Part shown: positions 15,846-21,221 of the stretch, piece after piece | How positions within the stretch are numbered: position 1 is the stretch's first letter | Layout of the letters: every line of letters starts with the position of its first letter | NCBI GenBank assembly: GCA_030037695.1 | Contig: JASHQF010000036.1 | Coordinates: 1-21,221, forward strand | Direction: 5' to 3' | Length of the DNA stretch: 21,221 nt | From: Thermoplasmata archaeon | Lineage (GTDB): Archaea > Thermoplasmatota > Thermoplasmata > Lutacidiplasmatales > UBA184 | The notes under the pieces: model-generated | What the model saw: the letters and a program-made list of their open reading frames with translations, nothing else | Told to the model about the DNA's origin: nothing | Databases searched by the model: none | Made by a program: the position numbers and the translations under genes

Positions 15846-16643
15846 TCACGTCGGCGGGGAACCGCGGAACACGGGCTTGCGCTTCTCGGCGAACGCGCGG
15901 ACCCCTTCGGCGAGGTCCGCCCGCTCCGCGGCCTCGACCGCGCCGCGCCGCTCGAGCATCAGCTGGCCCTCGAGGGTGCCCGAGAACGCCCGCGCGATCA
16001 GGTGCTTGGTCCAGCCCCAGGCGAACGTCGGCCCGTCCGCGAGCTCGCGGGCCCGTTCGGCGGTCCGTCGGGCGAGCTCCGCCCGGGGGACGACCTCGTG
16101 GACGAGGCCGAGCTCCCGGGCGCGGGCCGCCGGCACCTTCGCGTTCGCGAACAGGAGCTCCTGGGCGAGGCCGATCCCGAGGTAGTGGGGCAGGAAGTAG
16201 GTGAGTCCGCCGTCCGGGACCGCGCCGAGGCCCGAGAACGCCGGGACGAGCACTGCCTCCTCGGCGGCGATCCTCCAGTCGGCCGCCAGGGCGAGCGAGA
16301 GCCCGCCCCCCGCCGCGACCCCGGGAAGGGAGGCCACGACCGGCTTGCGCATCCCCACGACCTCCCGCACGAGGAGCTCCTGCTCCCCGGTGAGCTCGTG
16401 GAAGAACCGGGGGAGCTCGCCGCGGTCCCGGTGCTCGTTCATCGCCGCGACATCCCCCCCCGCGCAGAACGCCTCGCCCGCACCGGTCACGACGACGGCG
16501 CGTACGGAGGGATCGAGCGCCGCGCGTTGCAGCTCCCCCCGGAGCTCCCGCATCGAGGGGACATCGAGCGCGTTGCGCCGCGTCGGACGGTCGATCGTGA
16601 CGGTCACGACCGTCGCCGATCGCTCGACCCGGACGGCGGGCAT
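15846..16643 (-). CDS. Enoyl-CoA hydratase/isomerase family protein (PaaG-like)
   Basis: This 265-residue crotonase-fold protein acts on acyl-CoA thioesters. Oxyanion-hole stretches are AFCAGGDV (near 59-65) and VAAGGGLSLALA (109-120). The two catalytic glutamates of classical enoyl-CoA hydratase are not where expected; Ser116 and Phe136 stand at those positions by my alignment. Instead Asp144 occurs in GAVPDGGLTYFLPHYLG, the arrangement of PaaG-type isomerases (ring-1,2-epoxyphenylacetyl-CoA isomerase, also delta3-delta2-enoyl-CoA isomerase). An isomerase role in fatty-acid or aromatic degradation is therefore more likely than hydration (inference). The start ATG 16643 has a TTAA element 27 nt upstream, so the mRNA is probably leaderless. 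No other beta-oxidation gene is adjacent. The gene stands alone between nuoA and the SPFH gene. Confidence 0.92.
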   Translation of the reverse strand: MPAVRVERSATVVTVTIDRPTRRNALDVPSMRELRGELQRAALDPSVRAVVVTGAGEAFCAGGDVAAMNEHRDRGELPRFFHELTGEQELLVREVVGMRKPVVASLPGVAAGGGLSLALAADWRIAAEEAVLVPAFSGLGAVPDGGLTYFLPHYLGIGLAQELLFANAKVPAARARELGLVHEVVPRAELARRTAERARELADGPTFAWGWTKHLIARAFSGTLEGQLMLERRGAVEAAERADLAEGVRAFAEKRKPVFRGSPPT

Positions 16644-16666
16644 CGCGGAACGGCACGGCTTCCGGC

Positions 16667-16675
16667 CCTTAACCC
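16667..16675 (-). promoter_or_regulatory. Possible TATA element of the hydratase/isomerase gene
   Basis: The minus strand reads GGGTTAAGG, with its TTAA centred about 27 nt before the ATG at 16643. It is weaker in composition than the others, but the spacing matches the leaderless pattern seen at top6B, nfeD, the metalloprotease and rio1. Confidence 0.4.
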
Positions 16676-16680
16676 GGCGG

Positions 16681-16704
16681 GGGTCCGGTCCCGCGAGCGG
16701 ACCC
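16681..16704 (-). terminator. Hairpin after the SPFH gene
   Basis: A perfect 7-bp inverted repeat, GGGTCCG against CGGACCC (16681-16687 and 16698-16704), has a 10-nt loop. It begins 14 nt past the SPFH stop and just before the next promoter. No T-run is seen. Confidence 0.3.
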
Positions 16705-16718
16705 GGCGGTCCTCGGGT

Positions 16719-17945
16719 TCAGTGATCGGTATCTTCGCGTTCGGTGGGCACCGGGCGGCGACGCGGAGGGGGCGCGCTCGCACCCCCCGACGCCGTCGAG
16801 GTGGTGCGGGGCGGCGGGGCGACCTCGTCGACCGGAGGGAGGGCGGGCGAGCTCGGGTCCCGTCCGCTGACCGCGGTCCGCGTGGGGACGACCGCCGCGT
16901 CGTTCGACTCGGCGCGGAGCTCCTGCTCGATCGTCTGGATGTCGGTCGCCAGTTCTTCCTGCTTCGGGATCGGGCCGAGGATGTCGTCCTTCCGCCCGAC
17001 CTGCCGCTCGAGGTCGTCGAGCGAGTTGAGCGGGCGGTCGGGGACCCCGCGGCTCGTGCCGAGGTACTCGCTCGCCCCTTCCATGAGGCGCGAGAACTCG
17101 AACGGGAACAGGATCTTGGTCGCCTGGCCGTTGCCGACCTTGCCGACGGTGTCGAGCGAGAGGACGGTGAGCGCCTTCGCGTCCAGGACGCCGGCCCCGA
17201 GCGACAGGATCCGGAGGCGCTGCGATTCGCCCTGCGCCTGGAGGATCGTGGCGACCCGAGCCCCCTCCGCCTCGAGGATCTGCGACTGCCGGACCCCTTC
17301 CGCCTGCAGGATCCGGGACCGCTTCTGGCCCTCCGCCACGAGGATCGCGCTCCGCTTCTCCCCGTCGGCGCGCAGGACGGCGGCGCGCCGCTGCCGCTCG
17401 GCGGAGGTCTGCTCCTCCATCGCGGCCTTGACGGGGCCGACCGGGTCGACCTCCTTGATCTCCACCGCATCGACGCGGACGCCCCACTTGTCGGTCGCCT
17501 CGTCGAGGATGTCCCGGAGCCGGGTGTTGATGTGCTCGCGGTTGAACAGGATCTCGTCGAGCTCCATGTCGCCGATGATCGACCGCAGGGTCGTCTGGGC
17601 GAGCGCGACGGTCGCGACGTGGTAGTCCTGGACCTGGAAGATCGCCTTGGGCGGATCGACGACCTTCGTGTAGATGATCGCGTCGACGTTCGTCGGGGAA
17701 TTGTCCTTGGTGATCACTTCCTGGCGGGGCACCTCGAGGACCTGGGTACGGAGATCGACGCGGAGGACGCTCGCGAGCGGGAACACCCAGTTGAGCCCCG
17801 GGTTGAGGACACGCTTGTACGCCCCGAACAGGATCATGATCCCCTGCTCGTACGGCTGGATCGAGTAGATCCCGCGGATGATCAGGAAGATGATGATGAG
17901 CGCGATGAACGCCACCAGGACGTACAGCACAGTGTAATCGGCCAT
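16719..17945 (-). CDS. SPFH/Band 7 (stomatin/QmcA-like) membrane protein
   Basis: This 408-residue stomatin/prohibitin-superfamily scaffold is anchored by one N-terminal TM helix (about 6-26). The SPFH domain follows at roughly 27-180, with QPYEQGIMILFGAYKRVLNPG, the VPRQEVITKDN motif and the MELDEIL segment. A coiled-coil region from 181 contains five 11-residue repeats (189-243). A second conserved region ends near 310 with FPFEFSRLMEGASEYLG. The C-terminal 60 residues are Pro/Ser/Thr-rich and look disordered. Such proteins form oligomeric rings in the membrane and partner with NfeD proteins. Here nfeD lies 62 nt upstream on the same strand. The ATG at 17945 has a CTATAG element about 35 nt upstream, so it can be transcribed separately. 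Client and exact role are unknown. Confidence 0.93.
   Translation of the reverse strand: MADYTVLYVLVAFIALIIIFLIIRGIYSIQPYEQGIMILFGAYKRVLNPGLNWVFPLASVLRVDLRTQVLEVPRQEVITKDNSPTNVDAIIYTKVVDPPKAIFQVQDYHVATVALAQTTLRSIIGDMELDEILFNREHINTRLRDILDEATDKWGVRVDAVEIKEVDPVGPVKAAMEEQTSAERQRRAAVLRADGEKRSAILVAEGQKRSRILQAEGVRQSQILEAEGARVATILQAQGESQRLRILSLGAGVLDAKALTVLSLDTVGKVGNGQATKILFPFEFSRLMEGASEYLGTSRGVPDRPLNSLDDLERQVGRKDDILGPIPKQEELATDIQTIEQELRAESNDAAVVPTRTAVSGRDPSSPALPPVDEVAPPPRTTSTASGGASAPPPRRRPVPTEREDTDH
17217..17381 (-). repeat. Five 11-residue coding repeats in the SPFH coiled coil
   Basis: Residues 189-243 of the SPFH protein divide into five exact 11-residue units with the pattern xILxAEGxxxS. The units are AVLRADGEKRS, AILVAEGQKRS, RILQAEGVRQS, QILEAEGARVA and TILQAQGESQR. 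An 11-residue (hendecad) period suits a right-handed or straight coiled coil, as proposed for SPFH rings. Confidence 0.85.
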
Positions 17946-17977
17946 GGGAACCGGGCGGGCTCAGCCGAACGACGGAC

Positions 17978-17983
17978 TATAGG
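17978..17983 (-). promoter_or_regulatory. TATA-like element of the SPFH gene
   Basis: CTATAG lies about 35 nt before the SPFH ATG, in the 62-nt gap after nfeD. It predicts a short leader of about 8 nt. The SPFH gene could therefore be expressed alone as well as with nfeD. Confidence 0.5.
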
Positions 17984-18007
17984 TTGGCGGGGGGACGGGG
18001 CCGCCGC

Positions 18008-18478
18008 TCAGGCGGGAGGTTCCGGCGCGATCGGCTCCACCGTCACGGAGACCCCCTCGCCGTGGACGACCTTGACCCGGGTGCCGACCGGGATCGACCG
18101 GTCCCCCCGGGCCGACCAGATCTCCGAGCGGACGCGGACCTTCCCCCGGAGCGTGTTCGGGACGACCTCCGCGATCACGATCGCCTCTTCGCCGACGAGG
18201 CTCCCCGAGGTCGTGCTCAGCGGCTGGTGGGTCCCCGCCAGCCACCGGTAGTACATCACCGTCCCCACGGCCGAGACGACGGCGGCGATCGCCACCGCGA
18301 TCGGCCCGAAGACGCTGTCCAGCAGGAACGACGGGATCAGGAGGTAGAGGACGCCCCCCACGATCAGGATCGTGGCCGGGATGATCAGGAGCGCCCCCGG
18401 GTGGAGGAGCTCGATCGAGAACAGGACCCCCCCGATGATGATGATGATGAGTCCGGTCGCTTCGCTGATCATGACCAT
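18008..18478 (-). CDS. nfeD: NfeD-family membrane protein (short form)
   Basis: This is a short NfeD protein of 156 residues from ATG 18478. The N-terminal TM GLIIIIIGGVLFSIELLHPG carries the typical ELLxPG turn. Two further hydrophobic segments follow to about residue 80. The C-terminal soluble OB-fold domain contains LVGEEAIVIAEVVP, GKVRVRSEIWSARGD and IPVGTRVKVVHGEGVSVTVEP, all characteristic of NfeD. The ClpP-like protease domain of long NfeD proteins is absent. GTG 18493 is in frame but only about 13 nt from the TATA box, so ATG 18478, 28 nt from it, is preferred. NfeD proteins pair with stomatins in many prokaryotes, and here the SPFH gene is next. A GAT triplet run (18434-18450) simply encodes the Ile run. 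Confidence 0.92.
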   Translation of the reverse strand: MVMISEATGLIIIIIGGVLFSIELLHPGALLIIPATILIVGGVLYLLIPSFLLDSVFGPIAVAIAAVVSAVGTVMYYRWLAGTHQPLSTTSGSLVGEEAIVIAEVVPNTLRGKVRVRSEIWSARGDRSIPVGTRVKVVHGEGVSVTVEPIAPEPPA

Positions 18479-18501
18479 CGGCCGGGAGAGCACGGCCTCC
18501 G

Positions 18502-18511
18502 AGATAAAGGC
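18502..18511 (-). promoter_or_regulatory. TATA box of nfeD
   Basis: The minus strand has CCTTTATCTC, centred 28 nt before ATG 18478. It decides the start choice for nfeD and implies a leaderless mRNA. It lies just past the metalloprotease stop. Confidence 0.55.
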
Positions 18512-18529
18512 CCGCCCGGGGGAGGGCAG

Positions 18530-19099
18530 CTACCGGATGTACGTCCGGGTGCTCGCGAGGTCAAAGCCGCGGACGACGCGGAAGCGGCGGCCGTCCCCGG
18601 ACGGGACCGAGGCGAGGAACGGGTACATCCGCCACAGGTCCCCTTCCGCCATGCGCGTGACCAGGTGCTCCGGGCCGAAGGTGGCGCGCGCCACGTGGGC
18701 CGTCACCTCCCGCACCGACCGCTCGTCGAGGTACCCCAGCGCATGGAGGTACTCGTGCGCGAGCACGACGAAGACGAACCCGTTCGCCTCGAGCGGCGAC
18801 CGGGCCGCTCCCTTCATCGCTTCGACGAGGGATTCGTTGAGGACGATCAGGTTCCCCGCGACCTGCCAGTACGCTCCCAGCTGCGGGGGGAGGTTGGAGA
18901 GCGCCAGACCGAGACCGGGGCGCTCGATCCCGAGGGCCCCCCGGACCGCGCTCCGAACGACCTCGAAGATCGCATCGTAGCCGCTCGCCCCCGCGAGCTT
19001 GCGATCGAGCTCCGAGAGCGGACCGGCGTGCGGGTGGGACGTCAGGCGACGGAGTACGGGTCCGGTAGGGATCCGTTCGGACGGGTCGGGGCGCGTCAC
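18530..19099 (-). CDS. Small HExxH zinc metalloprotease-like protein
   Basis: This 189-residue soluble protein has no TM segment. Residues 115-119 are HEYLH, in VVLAHEYLHALGYLDERSV, the zinc-binding and catalytic motif of zincin peptidases. The third ligand is probably Glu131 or His135 in REVTAHVA, which follows by 12-16 residues; I cannot assign the family. The preceding part, YWQVAGNLIVLNESLVEAM, resembles the edge strand and helix before the active-site helix in zincins. The start GTG 19099 has a clear TATA box 28 nt upstream, so it is likely leaderless. It precedes nfeD and the SPFH gene in the same direction. A role in proteolysis at the SPFH/NfeD membrane assembly is possible, but only by neighbourhood. 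Confidence 0.82.
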   Translation of the reverse strand: MTRPDPSERIPTGPVLRRLTSHPHAGPLSELDRKLAGASGYDAIFEVVRSAVRGALGIERPGLGLALSNLPPQLGAYWQVAGNLIVLNESLVEAMKGAARSPLEANGFVFVVLAHEYLHALGYLDERSVREVTAHVARATFGPEHLVTRMAEGDLWRMYPFLASVPSGDGRRFRVVRGFDLASTRTYIR

Positions 19100-19112
19100 G
19101 CTAGCCTCTAGC
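19100..19112. promoter_or_regulatory. Small inverted repeat between TATA box and start codon
   Basis: GCTAG-cct-CTAGC is a perfect 5-bp inverted repeat with a 3-nt spacer. It lies immediately before the metalloprotease GTG and within the core promoter. It is a candidate operator. The rest of the 140-nt divergent gap shows only the two TATA elements and a short CCCC-GAA-GGGG hairpin near 19159-19169. Confidence 0.25.
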
Positions 19113-19123
19113 GGCCCGGGTCG

Positions 19124-19130
19124 GATATAC
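19124..19130 (-). promoter_or_regulatory. TATA box of the metalloprotease gene
   Basis: The minus strand reads GTATATC, centred 28 nt before the GTG at 19099. It is a near-ideal archaeal TATA element, with a GC-rich surround. Confidence 0.6.
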
Positions 19131-19208
19131 CCGCGGTGGCGTCGGCGCCACGAACCTACCCCGAAGGGGGGGTCCCGCGAGTCCGGCTCCTCCCGCCGCT
19201 CCGAGAGC

Positions 19209-19215
19209 CTATCTG
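19209..19215 (+). promoter_or_regulatory. TATA-like element of rio1
   Basis: CTATCTG is centred about 28 nt before the rio1 ATG (19240), which would make the mRNA leaderless. The sequence is weak but the spacing matches the other first genes in the window. Confidence 0.45.
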
Positions 19216-19239
19216 GCCGCCGACCCTCCGAGCCGCGGG

Positions 19240-20025
19240 ATGCCCCGCGTCGAGACCACGGTGTTCCCCCGCCGGGAGCGGGAGGAGGACCGCCGCAAGG
19301 AGCGCGAGCACCGCAAGCTGCTCGACGAGTTCTTCGATCACTCGACGCTCCTCGCGATCTCGCGACTCGTGAACCAGGGCCAGTTCGACGCGCTCGACTT
19401 CCCGATCTCGACGGGGAAGGAGGGTGGGGTGTTCCGGGCCTCCAGGGGGGAGGAGTTCCGCGCGGTCAAGGTCTACCGTATCGGGAACACCGTCTTCCGG
19501 CGGCTCCCGCCCTACGCCCTCGAGGAGCTGCGCCGCGAGGCGAGCGTCCGGAACTTCGGGGGCCTGGTCATCGCCTGGACCCGCCGCGAGCATACCGTCC
19601 TCGGACGGCTCACCGACGCGGGGGTGCGCTGCCCCCGTCCCTACGGGCACTACCGGAACGTCCTCGTCATGGAGTTCGTCGGCACCGCCGAGGGCGCGGC
19701 CCCCCGCCTCCAGGACGCGGCGATCGACGACCCGGGCGCGCTCTACGAAGAATTGGTGCGCGAGATCGGCACGATGACCCGGACGGCGCGTCTCGTCCAC
19801 GGGGACCTCTCCCCGTACAACACCCTCGCGTTCGACGGCAAGATCGTGCTGATCGACGTCGCCCAGGCCGTCTCGGTCGACCATCCCGAGGCCCGTCGCC
19901 TGCTCGAGCGTGACGTCACCAACTTCGCCCGGTTCTTGGGCCGCGCCGGCCACCCGGTCGAACCGGCCGAGTTCCTCGCCGCGGTCGGTGGGGATCGCCT
20001 AGGGGACGATCCCCGGGCGGGCTGA
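19240..20025 (+). CDS. rio1: RIO1-family serine protein kinase/ATPase
   Basis: This 261-residue atypical kinase takes part in late maturation of the small ribosomal subunit in archaea and eukaryotes. The charged N-terminus (10-30) is followed by the RIO ATP loop STGKEGGVF (57-65), the conserved Lys77 in AVKVYR, and the RIO1-type insert RNFGGLVIAWTRREH. The catalytic loop HGDLSPYN (187-194) holds Asp189 and Asn194, and the metal-binding Asp206 is in LIDVAQAV. All catalytic residues are present. The start ATG 19240 fits a TATA-like element 28 nt upstream. It is followed after two bases by a KH-domain gene, the typical archaeal partner. The eIF1A gene often found before rio1 is absent here. Confidence 0.95.
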   Translation: MPRVETTVFPRREREEDRRKEREHRKLLDEFFDHSTLLAISRLVNQGQFDALDFPISTGKEGGVFRASRGEEFRAVKVYRIGNTVFRRLPPYALEELRREASVRNFGGLVIAWTRREHTVLGRLTDAGVRCPRPYGHYRNVLVMEFVGTAEGAAPRLQDAAIDDPGALYEELVREIGTMTRTARLVHGDLSPYNTLAFDGKIVLIDVAQAVSVDHPEARRLLERDVTNFARFLGRAGHPVEPAEFLAAVGGDRLGDDPRAG

Positions 20026-20027
20026 CC

Positions 20028-20600
20028 GTGCCGGTCCTGTTCGCCCGGATCCCCGAGGATCGGGTCGGGGCCGTGATCGGTCCCGGCGGGCGGACCAAGC
20101 GGACGATCGCCGAGCGGACGTCGACGCAGATCGAGGTCGACGCCGAGGAGGGGGAGGTCGAGGTCACCGGCCCCGACGCCGATCCCGGCGGGGCGCTCAC
20201 CGCCCGGGACATCGTGCTCGCCATCGGTCGGGGGTTCTCCCCCGAGCGCGCGATGCGCCTGCTCCGCGAGAACACGTTCCTCGCGATCCTCGACATCAAG
20301 GCCGCGACCGGCCACAAGGAGAAGGCGGCCCTCCGCCGGATCCGCGCGCGCTTGATCGGGACCGAGGGCCGGGCGCGGGCGCGGCTCGAGGAGCTCTCGG
20401 GATGCTCGGTGAGCGTCTACGGCGCGACCGTCGCCCTGATCGGGACCGACGAGCAGCTCGAGCGGGCCACCCGTGCGGTCGAGCTCCTGCTCCGCGGGAG
20501 CGAGCACTCGACGGTCTTCCACCTGCTCGCCCGCCTGCGGCGGAACGCGGCGGTCGAGGAGGCGACGTCGGTCCCCCGCGAGGTCGACGGCGCCGAGTGA
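20028..20600 (+). CDS. KH-domain RNA-binding protein (Pno1/Dim2/Krr1-like)
   Basis: This 190-residue protein has two KH domains, the archaeal counterpart of Pno1/Dim2, which binds rRNA near the 3' end of the small subunit. The first KH has VGAVIGPGGRTKRTIAER with the GPGG loop (about residues 18-21). The second has RLIGTEGRARARLEELSG with the GTEG loop. Between them, GFSPERAMRLLRENTFLAILDI is the characteristic linker. It starts at GTG 20028, two bases after the rio1 stop, and priS begins four bases after its stop, so the three are one operon. In many euryarchaea topoisomerase VI B follows this gene; here primase does. Confidence 0.94.
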   Translation: MPVLFARIPEDRVGAVIGPGGRTKRTIAERTSTQIEVDAEEGEVEVTGPDADPGGALTARDIVLAIGRGFSPERAMRLLRENTFLAILDIKAATGHKEKAALRRIRARLIGTEGRARARLEELSGCSVSVYGATVALIGTDEQLERATRAVELLLRGSEHSTVFHLLARLRRNAAVEEATSVPREVDGAE

Positions 20601-20604
20601 GCCC

Positions 20605-21221
20605 GTGGCGAAGACCGTCCCGCTCGGACCCGCTGCGCTCGCCTGGGCGCGCGAACGGTTCGCGCGGTACTACCGCGCCACCCCGGTCGATCCCCCCACG
20701 CGCCTCGCGCGGCGGGAGTTCGCCTCGTTCCCGTTCGCCCAGGAGACGCTGATGCGTCGTCACACCTCGTACCGGACCCCGGAGGAGCTGCGCGCCTTCC
20801 TGGCCCGGGAGGTTCCCCGGCACCTGTACGCCTCCTCCGCCTACTACCGCCGGCCGGGCGAGGCGTCGATGGCCGCCAAGGAGTGGCTCGGCGCCGACCT
20901 GATCTTCGACCTCGATGCCGATCACCTTCGGGGGGCCGAGGCGCTCTCCTACGCGGAGCAGCTCGGCCTCGTCAAGCGGCGCCTGCTGACCCTGGTCGAC
21001 GACTTCCTCTTCGGCGATTTCGGCATCGATCCGGCGCTCGCCACGTTCGCCTTCTCGGGCGGCCGCGGCTACCACGTCCACGTCCGCGACGAGGGGTTCC
21101 TCACGATGTCGAGCCCCGAGCGTCGCGAGCTCGTCGACTACGTGCTGGGCCTCGGCGTCGATCCTCGGGCCGCGATCGAGCACCGTCGCGAGGACGTCCG
21201 GGCGGGACGGACGGCGGCCGA
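20605..21221 (+). CDS. priS: DNA primase small (catalytic) subunit, partial
   Basis: This is the catalytic subunit of the archaeal/eukaryotic primase PriSL, which makes the primers for DNA replication. The 205 visible codons cover the N-terminal part of a protein usually about 330-400 residues long; the rest is off the window. The catalytic DxD is at Asp102 and Asp104 in GADLIFDLDADHL. The nucleotide-binding motif FSGGRGYHVHV spans 150-160. The preceding M-AAKEWLG is typical. The start is GTG 20605, four bases past the KH gene stop. No separate promoter is seen, so expression is probably coupled to rio1. Confidence 0.95.
   Translation, partial: MAKTVPLGPAALAWARERFARYYRATPVDPPTRLARREFASFPFAQETLMRRHTSYRTPEELRAFLAREVPRHLYASSAYYRRPGEASMAAKEWLGADLIFDLDADHLRGAEALSYAEQLGLVKRRLLTLVDDFLFGDFGIDPALATFAFSGGRGYHVHVRDEGFLTMSSPERRELVDYVLGLGVDPRAAIEHRREDVRAGRTAA

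Noticed and set aside
18434..18450. GAT trinucleotide repeat
   Set aside because: It is short and fully explained as the codons of the Ile run in the first NfeD membrane helix.
18479..18493. GTG 18493 as the nfeD start
   Set aside because: It lies about 13 nt from the TATA box, too close to be transcribed. ATG 18478 fits the 28-nt leaderless spacing.
1..21221. CRISPR array, tRNA/rRNA, insertion sequence, prophage or integration site
   Set aside because: I saw no spaced direct repeats, clover-leaf-like sequence, transposase or integrase frame, or phage gene. Base composition looks uniform throughout.

Overview
The window is a stretch of archaeal chromosome, very GC-rich (about 70% by eye). 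It is coding almost end to end. The archaeal markers are DNA topoisomerase VI subunit B, a RIO1-type kinase next to a two-KH-domain protein, the DNA primase small subunit, geranylgeranyl-reductase-type lipid genes, TATA-box promoters and probable leaderless starts. The complex I operon without nuoEFG and the nearby stomatin/NfeD pair suggest a respiring (quinone-using) euryarchaeon. My guess is a high-GC, non-Thermoplasmatales member of Thermoplasmatota, since Thermoplasma itself lacks topoisomerase VI. That placement is inference; no rRNA or ribosomal protein is visible.

Layout. (1) 1-1697 (-): top6B, cut by the window edge. (2) 1754-3030 (-): a two-gene unit of a four-helix membrane protein and a nitrilase-family amidohydrolase, joined by a TGATG overlap. 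(3) 3136-15748 (-): one long tightly packed operon, nuoA-B-C-D-H-I-J-K-L-M-N, followed directly by a geranylgeranyl-reductase-family flavoprotein and a trans-polyprenyl diphosphate synthase. A clear TATA box precedes nuoA. (4) 15846-16643 (-): a PaaG-like enoyl-CoA hydratase/isomerase. (5) 16719-19099 (-): an SPFH (stomatin-like) protein, a short NfeD protein and a small HExxH metalloprotease, each with its own TATA box. (6) 19240-21221 (+): rio1, KH-domain protein and priS in a tight divergent operon, with priS cut by the edge.

How it fits together. The nuo operon encodes the 11-subunit core complex I (quinone-binding, Fe-S and proton-pumping parts) with no NADH-input module. NuoI is enlarged from two to four [4Fe-4S] motifs, all four with a fifth cysteine. 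The extra domain is a candidate entry point for electrons from a ferredoxin-like donor. The prenyl synthase in the same operon has the small-residue signature of long-chain, quinone-side-chain synthases, and the reductase beside it could saturate prenyl chains. The operon may therefore couple the complex to the supply of its own quinone (inference).

Expression signals are consistent. First genes of units mostly have a TATA element centred 27-29 nt before the start codon (leaderless). Internal genes use ATGA/GTGA/TGATG overlaps or short gaps with purine-rich Shine-Dalgarno sequences. Two anomalies need checking: nuoL has no ATG/GTG/TTG at its natural N-terminus and seems to start at CTG, and nuoC runs into nuoD without a stop in its own frame. 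I see no tRNA, rRNA, CRISPR array, insertion sequence or phage gene, and no gene-free stretch longer than about 140 nt.
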